DNA of 64,000 nt from assembly GCA_030684355.1 (NCBI GenBank), contig JAUXTN010000248.1, forward strand, positions 62,001 to 126,000, given 5' to 3'. The number at the start of each line of letters is the position of its first letter. Position 1 is the first letter of the stretch. Shown piece by piece: positions 15,381-23,704 of this stretch. This stretch comes from Pseudomonadota bacterium (GTDB lineage: Bacteria; Myxococcota_A; UBA796; SXON01). The notes under the pieces were generated by a model. That model saw only the letters and a program-made list of their open reading frames with translations, searched no databases and had not been told where the DNA came from. The position numbers and the translations under genes are program-made.

Positions 15381-17090
15381 TTGCCTGTCCGCCTTTCTGA
15401 CCTGGTTCCGGGCCTCGTCCTTGCCCTCGTCGGCGGCTGCGCGGTGGACCCGATCGGCCCGGGCGCCGTCGACGCCCCGCTGATCGACGGCCCCGTCGGG
15501 CGCGAGACGGCCGCCGACGACACGGCGGACACCGACTCGGAGACGGGCGAGACCGACTCGGAGACGGGCGAGACCGATGACACCGGCGTCTCCGATACGG
15601 ACGAGACGGGCGACACCGGCCAGACCGACACCGGCCAGACCGACACCGACGAGACGGGCGCTCCCGACGACACGGGCGTCTCCGTCGACACGAGCGCCGG
15701 CGACACGGCAAGCGACACGGGCGTCTCCGTCGACACGAGCGCCGGCGACACGGCAAGCGACACGGGCGTCTCGGTCGACACGAGCGCCGGCGACACGGCA
15801 AGCGACACGGCCGTCTCGGTCGACACGAGCGCCGGCGACACGGCAAGCGACACGGCCGTCTCCATCGACACCGGCTCGAAGGACACCGGCTCCCCCGTCC
15901 ACACGACCGAGACCGGCACGAGCGGGACGGACACCGGCACCAGCGAGACCGACACGGTCGTGGACACCGGGGCCGCTGCGGACGCCGTGGACACCGGGGC
16001 CGCTGCGGACACCGGGGCCGCCGTGGACACCGGGGCCGCCGTGGACACCGACACCGACACGGATACCGCGGCCCGCGTCGATACCGACACCGACGTGGAC
16101 ACCTCCCTCGTCGACACCGACACCGGCGCCCTCGTCGACACCAGCACCACGGACACGGGCGTGCCCGCCGACACGGACAGCGCCGACACGGCCACCGCCG
16201 ACACGAGCACGGCCGGCGACACCGCAGCGGACACCGGTGACACCGCCGACACCGGCGCCGCCGCGACCACCATCCGCTTTGTCGCCCTCGGCGACGCCGG
16301 CACCGGCGCGCGGAGCCAGCAGACCGTCGCGGACGCGGTCGCGACGGTCTGCGCCGCCCAGGGTTGCGACTTCGCGGTCTACCTCGGGGACAACTTCTAC
16401 CCGAGCGGCGTCGCCGACACCGCGGACGCCCAGTGGACGACCAAGTTCGAGACCCCCTACGCCGCCCTCGCGTTCAACTTCTACCCGGTCCTCGGCAACC
16501 ACGACTACGGCGGCGGCGGCGGCGGGTACGACACCGCCCGTGCCCAGGCCCAGGTCGACTACAGCGCGGTCTCGTCGAAGTGGGTCATGCCGGACCTCTA
16601 CTACACCGAGACCCTAGGCGACCTCACCGTCGTCGGCATCGACACGACCGCGATCACGATGGGGCACGGCGCGGACCAGGAGGCGTGGATTTCGGGCGAA
16701 CTCGCGGCGATCACGACCACTTGGAGGATCGTGCTGGGGCACCACCCCTACCTCTCCAACGGTCCGCACGGGAACGCCGGCGAGTACGACGGCATGGCCG
16801 GCAGCGGCACCGAGGTGGCGACCTTCTTCACCGATTACCTGTGCGGCCAGGCCGACGTGTACCTCGCGGGGCACGACCACTCGCTCCAGTGGCTGGAGGA
16901 GAGCTGCGGAATGCAGTTCCTCGTCTCCGGCGGCGGCAGCAGCGCCTCGATGCTGGGCGGGACGAACCCGACCTACTTCGAGACGGCGTCGACCGGGTTC
17001 CTCTGGGTGGAGCTCGACGGGAACACGTTCACGGGCGTGTTCTACGACGACGCCGGAGTCGAGCTCTACCGGAGCAGCTTCACGAAGTAG
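15381..17090 (+). CDS. Lipoprotein with Asp-Thr stalk and metallophosphatase domain
   Basis: 569 residues. A leader ends at the lipobox LVGGC (Cys20), followed by about 270 residues almost entirely of Asp, Thr, Gly, Ala, Ser and Val (DTG, DTD units). Residues from about 295 form a calcineurin-like phosphoesterase of the purple-acid-phosphatase type, with FVALGDAGTG, YLGDNFYPSG, VLGNHDYGGGGG, VLGHHPYLSNG and AGHDHSLQ. All five metal motifs are kept, so a surface phosphatase is likely; substrate unknown. TTG start at 15381; no ATG or GTG is in frame nearby. The stalk holds the enzyme away from the outer membrane (inference). Confidence 0.88.
   Translation: MPVRLSDLVPGLVLALVGGCAVDPIGPGAVDAPLIDGPVGRETAADDTADTDSETGETDSETGETDDTGVSDTDETGDTGQTDTGQTDTDETGAPDDTGVSVDTSAGDTASDTGVSVDTSAGDTASDTGVSVDTSAGDTASDTAVSVDTSAGDTASDTAVSIDTGSKDTGSPVHTTETGTSGTDTGTSETDTVVDTGAAADAVDTGAAADTGAAVDTGAAVDTDTDTDTAARVDTDTDVDTSLVDTDTGALVDTSTTDTGVPADTDSADTATADTSTAGDTAADTGDTADTGAAATTIRFVALGDAGTGARSQQTVADAVATVCAAQGCDFAVYLGDNFYPSGVADTADAQWTTKFETPYAALAFNFYPVLGNHDYGGGGGGYDTARAQAQVDYSAVSSKWVMPDLYYTETLGDLTVVGIDTTAITMGHGADQEAWISGELAAITTTWRIVLGHHPYLSNGPHGNAGEYDGMAGSGTEVATFFTDYLCGQADVYLAGHDHSLQWLEESCGMQFLVSGGGSSASMLGGTNPTYFETASTGFLWVELDGNTFTGVFYDDAGVELYRSSFTK
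15675..15854 (+). repeat. Four 45-bp tandem repeats in the stalk
   Basis: Units at 15675, 15720, 15765 and 15810 each encode GVSVDTSAGDTASDT, with the last changing the first Gly to Ala. The DNA copies differ at only a few third positions, showing recent duplication. Copy number is likely to vary between strains. Confidence 0.9.
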
Positions 17091-17099
17091 TCCGCGGCC

Positions 17100-17879
17100 T
17101 TAGCGGCGAGGCTGCGGGAAGGTCTTCTGGGGGCGGGGCTGGGCCTTGATGCCCTGCATCTCCATCAACTTCTCGCGGGGGATGTCCTCGGGGAACATCT
17201 GGAACCAGGGGTCCCCCAGGACCTTCATGTTGGGGCGCCGCTTGTTCGCGAGGGCCTCCTGGATCTCGGTCAGCGCCTTGTGGTCCTTCAGCTCGGCCAG
17301 CCCACGCCCGATGACCTGGAGGGCCTCGTCGCGGCGCTTCGCCTCGTTGAGGACGAAGGTGTACAGCGCCCAGTAGAGGGCCTCGCCCTTCCCGGCGCCG
17401 CTTGCCTTCTCGAGGACCGTCACGGCGTCGTCCGGGCGGCCCTCCCGGTGATGGATCGCGGCGAGGGTGGCCTTGGCGCGCCAGTCGCGCGACCACGCCT
17501 TCTCGAGGTGCGCCCGACCGGAGGCGAAGCGGGCCTTCGACTGCGTGACCTGCTTCTGGACGGAGTGCCCGACCCCCTGGAGATAGTCGAGCGAGCCGAG
17601 CTGGGAGTGGATCTGCTCGGTGACGAGGATCTGCCACTTCCCCAGCGGCATGGCGGCCTCCAACGCGGCGCGCGCCTCGTCGATCTTGCCCGCCTGGAGC
17701 AGCTGCATCGCGCCGCCGAACAGGGCCTCGAGCTGCTTGCCCGTGCGGCGCGCCAGCAGGACGAAGACGACCACGAATGCCAACAGCGCCGGGACGAAGC
17801 CCGCGATCGGCCCCGCAGCCCAGGCACCAAGGACGTAGCCGAGCACCGCGGCGCCGGTCGCGATCAGGATGTTGTACAT
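17100..17879 (-). CDS. Membrane-anchored TPR-like protein
   Basis: 259 residues. Two N-terminal hydrophobic stretches (about 5-22 and 27-43, ending VVVFVLLARR) anchor it, followed by a helical region with tetratricopeptide-like pattern (LLQAGKIDEARAALE, AAIHHREGRPDDAVTVLEKA, RRDEALQVIGRGL). The C-terminus is Pro/Gln/Arg rich. No specific family recognised; a scaffolding role is inference. Convergent with the phosphatase gene, leaving 9 nt between them. Confidence 0.78.
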   Translation of the reverse strand: MYNILIATGAAVLGYVLGAWAAGPIAGFVPALLAFVVVFVLLARRTGKQLEALFGGAMQLLQAGKIDEARAALEAAMPLGKWQILVTEQIHSQLGSLDYLQGVGHSVQKQVTQSKARFASGRAHLEKAWSRDWRAKATLAAIHHREGRPDDAVTVLEKASGAGKGEALYWALYTFVLNEAKRRDEALQVIGRGLAELKDHKALTEIQEALANKRRPNMKVLGDPWFQMFPEDIPREKLMEMQGIKAQPRPQKTFPQPRR

Positions 17880-17934
17880 CGGCGCCCTCTAACGCGTTCG
17901 GGGCCCCCTCGTGCGGGGCCCGAGCGCCGCCGCG

Positions 17935-18510
17935 CTAGTCCGAGAAGCCGGTGTCGAACCCGTCGATCTGGAGCGTACCGGAGACCTCGCCCGTCGCGTT
18001 CTCGAGCTGCCCGGAGATCGAGGAGCCGTCCTCCGCGGTGCCCGTGAACGTGTCCGCGTAGGAGTACGTGCCGCTCAGGTGGTCGCCCATGTAGACCACG
18101 TCGGCGTCGTAGATGAAGGCGTGGGTCGTGTCCGCGGTGGTCTCGAAGTTCCCCTCGATGTGCATCGCGAAGACGTTGCAGTCCTCCGCCGAGGACGTGA
18201 GCGAGCCGGAGAAGGCCTGGGCGGTGCCGACCACGCCGTCGGGGCCGCTCTGGGCCTCCGCCACGTCGGTGATGTCGGCGTTGATCGTGTCACTACCGGC
18301 CGACCAGTTGATCTTCCACTTGGACCAGCCGTTGATGAACACGTCGTAGGTGGGGTAGTTCTCGGACGCCGTGGCGCCGCCCTCGCCCGCGTTGAGGACC
18401 GTGTGCCACATCGCATAGGTGCCGTTGACGCGCGAGGTGTCGGCGCAATCGGAGTCGCAGCCCGTGGAGAGGAGGGCGAGCAGCGAGAGGGGGAGAGCGA
18501 TGCGGATCAT
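17935..18510 (-). CDS. Hypothetical lipoprotein
   Basis: 191 residues. Signal MIRIALPLSLLALLSTGC gives a clear lipobox (STGC, Cys18). The mature part is beta-rich with many Thr, Ser, Asp and Gly (SGTLQIDGFDTGF). No family recognised. The frame is open to 18633, but the ATG at 18510 has GAGGAG 8 nt upstream and begins the signal peptide. Divergent from the ferredoxin gene across 68 nt. Confidence 0.8.
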   Translation of the reverse strand: MIRIALPLSLLALLSTGCDSDCADTSRVNGTYAMWHTVLNAGEGGATASENYPTYDVFINGWSKWKINWSAGSDTINADITDVAEAQSGPDGVVGTAQAFSGSLTSSAEDCNVFAMHIEGNFETTADTTHAFIYDADVVYMGDHLSGTYSYADTFTGTAEDGSSISGQLENATGEVSGTLQIDGFDTGFSD

Positions 18511-18578
18511 ACGAGAAGCTCCTCTATTGGCGGCGCGACCATAGCACAACGGCGATCGCCTGTGTACGTAAGGAGCCG

Positions 18579-19043
18579 ATGTCCGCGCGCTTCCCCGCTC
18601 TTGACGCCCAGTTGTGCACGAAGTGTGGCGCATGTGAGGTCGCTTGTGTGGAGTCCCGCTACGGGCTGACCGGCCTCGCGCCGAACGACGACGTGGTGCT
18701 GGAGCGCCGACGCCTCGCGGTGCGCATCGTCGCGGATGTCCCGACCCTCAACGTCTGCGTGCATTGCCCGGACAGCCCCTGCATCGCGGTGTGCCCCCAC
18801 CACGCGCTCCTGCGCTTCCCAGACCGCCGCGTCGAGCTTTTGGAGGACCGCTGCACCGGCTGCGGCCACTGCATCAGCGCATGCTCCTACCGGGCCATCC
18901 GGCGCGTGACGGCGCTGAACATCGCGGTCAAGTGCGACGGCTGCCAGACACAGGCGGGCGGACCGGCATGTGCGCCCGCCTGCCCCACCGGCGCGCTGAC
19001 GATGACAGCGCTCTCAATTGACGCGCTCGCACCGCGTCGGTAG
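18579..19043 (+). CDS. Four-cluster 4Fe-4S ferredoxin (DmsB/HycB type)
   Basis: 154 residues with sixteen cysteines in four sets: 13/16/19/23, 60/63/68/72, 92/95/98/102 and 119/122/131/135. This is the electron-wire layout of DmsB, PhsB, HycB and NrfC subunits, each binding four [4Fe-4S] clusters. No catalytic or membrane partner is encoded beside it, and no Tat signal is seen, so it is probably cytoplasmic. The BMC shell protein begins 9 nt after its stop on the same strand, suggesting co-transcription. Confidence 0.9.
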   Translation: MSARFPALDAQLCTKCGACEVACVESRYGLTGLAPNDDVVLERRRLAVRIVADVPTLNVCVHCPDSPCIAVCPHHALLRFPDRRVELLEDRCTGCGHCISACSYRAIRRVTALNIAVKCDGCQTQAGGPACAPACPTGALTMTALSIDALAPRR

Positions 19044-19052
19044 AACGGCGGC

Positions 19053-19703
19053 ATGGCCACGAACATCGAGCTTCGCTGCTTCACGTACATCGACATCCTC
19101 CAGCCCCAGACCGCCGCCTTCCTCGGCACGGTCTCCCGCGGCTACATGCCCCTGAAGAACCAGGCCGCCCTGTTCTTCGAGGTTGCGCCGGGGATGGACA
19201 TCAACCTCGTCACGGACATCGCCCTGAAGGGCACGAGCTGCACGCCCGGGATGCAGGTCGTCGAGCGGCAGTTCGGCTGCCTGCAGCTCCAGCACTTCGA
19301 CCAGGGGCAGGTCCGCGCGGCGGGGGACACCGTGCTCGACGCCCTCCAGCTCTCGGCGACCGACCGGCTGAAGCCGCGCGTCGTGAGCGCGCAGACCATC
19401 ACCGGAATCACCGGGTACCACGCCCAGATGACGAACCGGATGCGCCACGGCAACTTCATCGACGAGGGACAGACCTTCTTCGTGATGGAGGTCCACCCCG
19501 CCGGCTACGCCCTCATCGCCACGAACGAGGCCGAGAAGGCCGCCAACATCGACGTGCTGGAGATGATCTCCTTCGGCGCGTTCGGCCGCGTCTACCTCGG
19601 CGGCAGCGAAGACGAGATCGCGGAGGCCGCCAAGGCTGCCATCGCCGCGCTCGAATCGATCGACGGGCGGCCGAACCCCGGGCCGCCGCCGGTCATCTAC
19701 TAG
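19053..19703 (+). CDS. Tandem-domain bacterial microcompartment shell protein (BMC-T like)
   Basis: 216 residues, two BMC-like halves (about 5-100 and 108-204). The second half shows the family pattern best: PAGYALIATNEAEKAANI, then GAFGRVYLGGSEDEIAEAA; the first has NQAALFFEVAPGMDINLVTD and MQVVERQFGCLQLQHFDQG. BMC-T proteins form pseudohexameric trimers in shell facets. No other shell gene, encapsulation peptide or signature enzyme is in this window, so it is either a satellite of a distant locus or works alone. Related lone BMC-T genes are known in Haliangium (from memory). It follows the ferredoxin gene by 9 nt. A Pro-rich tail ends the protein. Confidence 0.8.
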   Translation: MATNIELRCFTYIDILQPQTAAFLGTVSRGYMPLKNQAALFFEVAPGMDINLVTDIALKGTSCTPGMQVVERQFGCLQLQHFDQGQVRAAGDTVLDALQLSATDRLKPRVVSAQTITGITGYHAQMTNRMRHGNFIDEGQTFFVMEVHPAGYALIATNEAEKAANIDVLEMISFGAFGRVYLGGSEDEIAEAAKAAIAALESIDGRPNPGPPPVIY

Positions 19704-19705
19704 AC

Positions 19706-21271
19706 CTACGGCACGACCGACGGCGCGCCGTGCTTGCGGGGATCCGACGCCGCGTCGAAGCCGGTCGCCGTGCGGCGGACGACCTGCACCGCCGAGAACG
19801 CCCGCATCTCCTTGATCGTGTGGCCCCGGGCCTCCGACGCCGCCTTGTCCGGGTGCCCCGGCTCGAGGAAGAGCACGTTGGGCTGCCACTGGTGGTGCCA
19901 CCGCAGGGCGTCGACCGCGGCCTGCGCGGATCGGCCCTCGTCGAGCATGTGGCGCATCACCTGGTAGGTCGCGGTGATGATGGTGGGGCCGCCGCTCGCG
20001 CCCACGGCGAGCTCGGGGCGGCCGTCCGCGCCGAGGACGACCGTGGGGGTCATGCTCGAGAGCGGGCGCTTGCCCGGGGCGACGGCGTTGGACTCGCCCT
20101 GGATGAGCCCGAAGGCGTTCGGCGTGCCCGGGCGCGCGGCGAAGTCGTCCATCTGGTTGTTGAGGACGATGCCGCTCTTCGGAGCGACGACCTTGCTGCC
20201 GAAGCTCGTGTTGACGGTGGTCGTCAGCGCCACCGCCATGCCGTTGCCGTCGATGACGCTGATGTGGAGCGTGCCGGCGTCCTGCACCGGCGCGACAGGG
20301 GGCGCGTAGTGTTCGGGCGGGAAGGTCGTGGGCCCGCAATCGGCACGGATCGCCGCGTTGCGCTCGGCGGAGAGGAGGCGCGACACGTCGACGGGGACGA
20401 ACGCGGGGTCGCCCCCGTACGCGGCGCGGTCGGCCATCGCATGCTTGGCGGCCTCGATGGCGCAGGCATCCCCCGGCACGCCCTCGGTGGCGCGGACCAT
20501 CTGGAGGAGCGCGATGCCCCCCGAGGACGGCGGCGGCATCGTGATCACCGTGCGGCCGGCCCACTCGCCGCGGAGCGCGTCCCGCTCGATGGGCGCGTAC
20601 GCGGCGAGGTCCGCGAGGGTGAGGACGCCCCCGGCCTTGCGGACGGCGTCGACCATGTCCTCGGCGACCCACCCGCTGCGGAACGCCTCGCCCCCCGTCG
20701 AGACCCACGCCCGGAGCGCCTCGGCGAGCCCCGCGCGCACGTTTCCGGGGCCGAACAGCGCGCTCATGTCGGGGGACTGGAGGAGCCCCTCCGCGAGGTG
20801 CGGGCCCGTGTCGAAGCCGGACGCGGCATGGCCGATGGCGGGCCCCGCGACCGCCTGGAGCGACGCCTTGCCGAACCGCTCGTGCAGCTCCGCCAGGCCG
20901 ATGCCCTCTGCGGGGACGGCCACCGCGAGCCCGCCGATCGTGCTGGACGCGCCCTCGGCCAGGAACATGTCGCGCGTGGCGGCCGCGGGCGCGACCTCGC
21001 GGAAGTCCAGCGTGGTCGCCTTGCCGTCGGGGTTCACGATGACCGCGAAGCCGCCCCCACCGAGCCCCGAGCCGGTCGGCTGCACCACGCCGGAGGCCAG
21101 GGCGGCGGCGATCGCTGCGTCGACGGCGTTCCCGCCCGCCTGGAGCACATCCGTGCCGGCGCGGCTCGCGAGCGGGTGATCGGCCGCGACCGCGCCCGCG
21201 ACCGCGGGTTCGCCGGGATGCAGCGGGGTCGTCGCGCAGCCGACGAGGAGGATCAGCGGAGCCAGAGCCAT
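19706..21271 (-). CDS. ggt: Gamma-glutamyltransferase
   Basis: 521 residues, an Ntn-hydrolase precursor that self-cleaves before Thr334 (DAGTLHISVID) into large and small subunits; it hydrolyses or transfers the gamma-glutamyl group of glutathione. Other signatures are AGGNAVDAAIAAA, GSGLGGGGFAVI, LNNQMDDF, GKRPLSSMTPT and GASGGPTIITA. The leader MALAPLILLVGC ends in a lipobox, so it is probably a periplasmic lipoprotein. The ATG at 21271 overlaps the membrane-protein gene by 19 nt. Last gene of a five-gene coupled operon. Confidence 0.93.
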   Translation of the reverse strand: MALAPLILLVGCATTPLHPGEPAVAGAVAADHPLASRAGTDVLQAGGNAVDAAIAAALASGVVQPTGSGLGGGGFAVIVNPDGKATTLDFREVAPAAATRDMFLAEGASSTIGGLAVAVPAEGIGLAELHERFGKASLQAVAGPAIGHAASGFDTGPHLAEGLLQSPDMSALFGPGNVRAGLAEALRAWVSTGGEAFRSGWVAEDMVDAVRKAGGVLTLADLAAYAPIERDALRGEWAGRTVITMPPPSSGGIALLQMVRATEGVPGDACAIEAAKHAMADRAAYGGDPAFVPVDVSRLLSAERNAAIRADCGPTTFPPEHYAPPVAPVQDAGTLHISVIDGNGMAVALTTTVNTSFGSKVVAPKSGIVLNNQMDDFAARPGTPNAFGLIQGESNAVAPGKRPLSSMTPTVVLGADGRPELAVGASGGPTIITATYQVMRHMLDEGRSAQAAVDALRWHHQWQPNVLFLEPGHPDKAASEARGHTIKEMRAFSAVQVVRRTATGFDAASDPRKHGAPSVVP

Positions 21272-22155
21272 GCGGTCACCATCCCGACTTGGAGGAGCCA
21301 CAGCGGGACCCCGACCCGGAGCCGGCTCCCGCTCATGAGGAGGAGCGGCAGGCCACCGCCCACCGCGAGGCCCGCCCGGAGGGCCACGGGGAGCGCGTCC
21401 CCGCGCATCGACAGCGAGCGCAGCTCGATCTCCCGGGCGATCAGCGCGAGCAGCCCCTCGTCCCCGAGGGCGCCGCCGACGACCGACGCGCCGTAGACCA
21501 GCAGATCCCCTCGCGGCAGCGCGAGGAGCGGGACCTGCTCGAGCCCCGTCGCGATCAGCTCCAGCACGCCGCTCAGCATCGCGAGCCACACGACGACCGC
21601 GCCGAGCAGCGGCACCAGCAGCGCGCGGGCAGCGAGGCGGCGGTCCGGCGGGGCGCGCACCACGGGGCCCCCTCCCCCGACGAAGCCGACCCCGGCGAGC
21701 AGGAGGCCCATCCCGACGAATTCCGGCCCACCCCACCCGAGGACGAGGGGCGCCGCGCCGCTGGTCACGCCGACGAGGGATGCGCCGCTCGCCGCGATGA
21801 CGAGGCGGGCGCGGCGCGCGGGATCCGGCTCGGCCAGGGCGAGGCCGACGGCGACGAAGCGGTCGCCGAAGACGGCCGTGGCGAGCACCGCGGCGGGCCA
21901 GGCACGCACGCGGAGCCAGCCGCTATCGGCGTGGGCCGCCCAGATGGCGAGCACGATGGCCGCGCCCCAGGGGGCGTCCGCGAGCAGCGACGAGAGGGCC
22001 CAGTTGGGCGCCAGCGCGTCGAGGAACAGGGCGACGCCGAGCCCGGCGATGACCAGCGCGGGCAACCAGCTCCACAGACGCCGCACCTGGGCCAGCATCA
22101 CCAGGAGCCCGGTGATCCCGCCGAGGACCGCGGCGTTGCGCCAGGCCTCGATCAT
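21253..22155 (-). CDS. Polytopic membrane protein of unknown function
   Basis: 300 residues, mostly hydrophobic, with about eight predicted membrane segments and many Gly and Ala residues. Motifs such as TSGAAPLVLGWGGPEF and GASVVGGALGDEG recall ion or carboxylate permeases, but no family could be assigned. ATG at 22155 overlaps the FAH gene stop by 4 nt (ATGA); the longer frame to 22824 is a shadow of that gene. Confidence 0.75.
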   Translation of the reverse strand: MIEAWRNAAVLGGITGLLVMLAQVRRLWSWLPALVIAGLGVALFLDALAPNWALSSLLADAPWGAAIVLAIWAAHADSGWLRVRAWPAAVLATAVFGDRFVAVGLALAEPDPARRARLVIAASGASLVGVTSGAAPLVLGWGGPEFVGMGLLLAGVGFVGGGGPVVRAPPDRRLAARALLVPLLGAVVVWLAMLSGVLELIATGLEQVPLLALPRGDLLVYGASVVGGALGDEGLLALIAREIELRSLSMRGDALPVALRAGLAVGGGLPLLLMSGSRLRVGVPLWLLQVGMVTAWLWLR

Positions 22156-22916
22156 CGATCGTCGCGATCGACCACGGCGTTGGCGAGCGCGCCGATGCCC
22201 TCGATCTCCACGACCACGCGGTCCCCCGCGACGAGCGGGCCGACCCCGGCGGGCGTGCCGGTGGCGATGAGGTCCCCCGGCTCCAGCGTCATGATCTGCG
22301 AGACGTACGCGACGAGCGCGGCGACATCGAACACCATGTCGGCGGTCGTGCCGTCCTGCCGCACCTGGTCGTTCACGAGGCAGCGCACCTTCAGCGCGCG
22401 CGGGTCGATCCCGGTGACGACGGCGGGCCCGACGGGGCAGAACGTGTCGAAGCCCTTCGCGCGGGCGAACACGCCGTCCGCCTTCTGGAAATCGCGCGCG
22501 GTCACGTCGTTGACGCAGGTGTACCCGAACACGTAGTCCATGGCGTCGACCGCGGAGACGCGGCGGCAACGCCGACCGATCACGATGCCGAGCTCGGCCT
22601 CGTGGTCCACCCGGGTGGTCCGCGGCGGGATCTCGATGCGCTCCTCGGGCCCGATCAGCGCCGAGGTCGCCTTCAGGAAGATCCTGGGCTCCGCGGGGAC
22701 GGGCTTGCCCATCTCGGCGGCGTGATCGCGGTAGTTCGACCCGATGCCGACGATCTTCCCCGGCTCGACGGGCGCGAGGAGCCGCCCCAGGCGCACCTGC
22801 CCGGTCGGCACGCCGCGCTCCCACGGCGCGGCGGTCAGCACCCGGTAGATCCCCCCCTCATCGACCGCCCAGAACGGCGCTCCCTGGGAAAACGCACGTA
22901 CGTAGCGGGTGATCAT
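22152..22916 (-). CDS. Fumarylacetoacetate hydrolase family protein
   Basis: 254 residues. FAH-fold signatures: GSNYRDHAAEMG, FLKATSALIGP, the acidic metal ligands in DHEAELGIVIG, GYTCVNDVTARDFQ and KGFDTFCPVGP, ending TGTPAGVGPL. Family members are acylpyruvases, oxaloacetate decarboxylases or enol-diene isomerases; which activity applies here is unclear. Start ATG at 22916 overlaps the SIR2-like stop by 4 nt. Confidence 0.9.
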   Translation of the reverse strand: MITRYVRAFSQGAPFWAVDEGGIYRVLTAAPWERGVPTGQVRLGRLLAPVEPGKIVGIGSNYRDHAAEMGKPVPAEPRIFLKATSALIGPEERIEIPPRTTRVDHEAELGIVIGRRCRRVSAVDAMDYVFGYTCVNDVTARDFQKADGVFARAKGFDTFCPVGPAVVTGIDPRALKVRCLVNDQVRQDGTTADMVFDVAALVAYVSQIMTLEPGDLIATGTPAGVGPLVAGDRVVVEIEGIGALANAVVDRDDR

Positions 22917-23704
22917 GGGACCTGGTTCTCCAGCTCGTTGAGGCACTCGACGGGGTCGGCAGTGAAGAGCAGCAGACCGCGCCACACCCACTTCTGCCAC
23001 AGATAATCGTCGATCGGGCCCTGCGCCGACGCAAGGTGACAGCGCGGAAGCTCGCCCCCGTACGCGTCGGAGAGCTCGCCGAAGAGGCGCTCGAATTCTT
23101 CTTCGTCCGGGCGGTACCCGACGAACAGGATGACCTGGTTGCGCACGAGCGTGCGGAGCTGCTTCTTCACGTCGACCGGGACCGGCCGCGCCGCGAAGTC
23201 CGCGGGCGTCAGCATCAGGCTGTCCGGCCGCTCGAAGCCGCCCCGGAGCTTCACGAGCACGCGGCGCGTGGGGTCGCTCTCCGGCAGCTTGTCGGCGCGC
23301 CCGAGCACGTCGAGCCGCACGCCCTGATCGGCGGCGGCGCGCTCGAGGAGGTCGTCCATGCAGGTCGTGAACAGCAGCGGGAACTGCTTCAAGGCACCCG
23401 TGTGGGCGGCGGTGGGCGCGAGGTCGGCGGCGCCGATGCGCGCCTGGAGGTCCCGCACCAAGGCGGCACGGCCGTTGGCCGCCTCGTAGGCCGCCGCCCC
23501 CTCCTCAACCGAGGGGAGGACGACCTTGGGCTTCTGCCCGGGCACGATCTTCGGCTTCTTCCAGCCGAGATCCTTCGCGAGCGTCTTCGCGTCCGGGTAG
23601 GTCGCGCCCACTAGCTCCGCGGCCTCGTGGGTCGCGCGCGAGCCCAGGAAGATCACGCAGCGCTTGGCGCGGACGGCATCGATGACCTCGACGGGGAGGT
23701 TCAC
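22913..23704 (-). CDS. SIR2-like domain protein
   Basis: 263 residues. The overall layout matches SIR2_2-type proteins: N-terminal VIDAVRAKRCVIFLGSRAT in place of the usual GAG loop, a central LLFTTCMDDLLERA segment (TTxxDxLLE-like), and C-terminal VILFVGYRPDEEEFERLF. Such domains bind NAD and occur in defence NADases, sirtuin relatives and unassigned house genes. The glycine-rich loop is shortened and the catalytic His is not evident, so activity is doubtful. GTG at 23704 overlaps the kinase stop by 4 nt. Confidence 0.75.
   Translation of the reverse strand: MNLPVEVIDAVRAKRCVIFLGSRATHEAAELVGATYPDAKTLAKDLGWKKPKIVPGQKPKVVLPSVEEGAAAYEAANGRAALVRDLQARIGAADLAPTAAHTGALKQFPLLFTTCMDDLLERAAADQGVRLDVLGRADKLPESDPTRRVLVKLRGGFERPDSLMLTPADFAARPVPVDVKKQLRTLVRNQVILFVGYRPDEEEFERLFGELSDAYGGELPRCHLASAQGPIDDYLWQKWVWRGLLLFTADPVECLNELENQVP

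Noticed and set aside
15675..15854. CRISPR array
   Set aside because: The repeats are contiguous 45-bp coding units without spacers and continue the reading frame.
22913..23704. Antiphage defence system based on the SIR2-like gene
   Set aside because: No accompanying defence effector or sensor; neighbours are metabolic and the glycine-rich loop is shortened. Kept only as a possible SIR2-fold protein.
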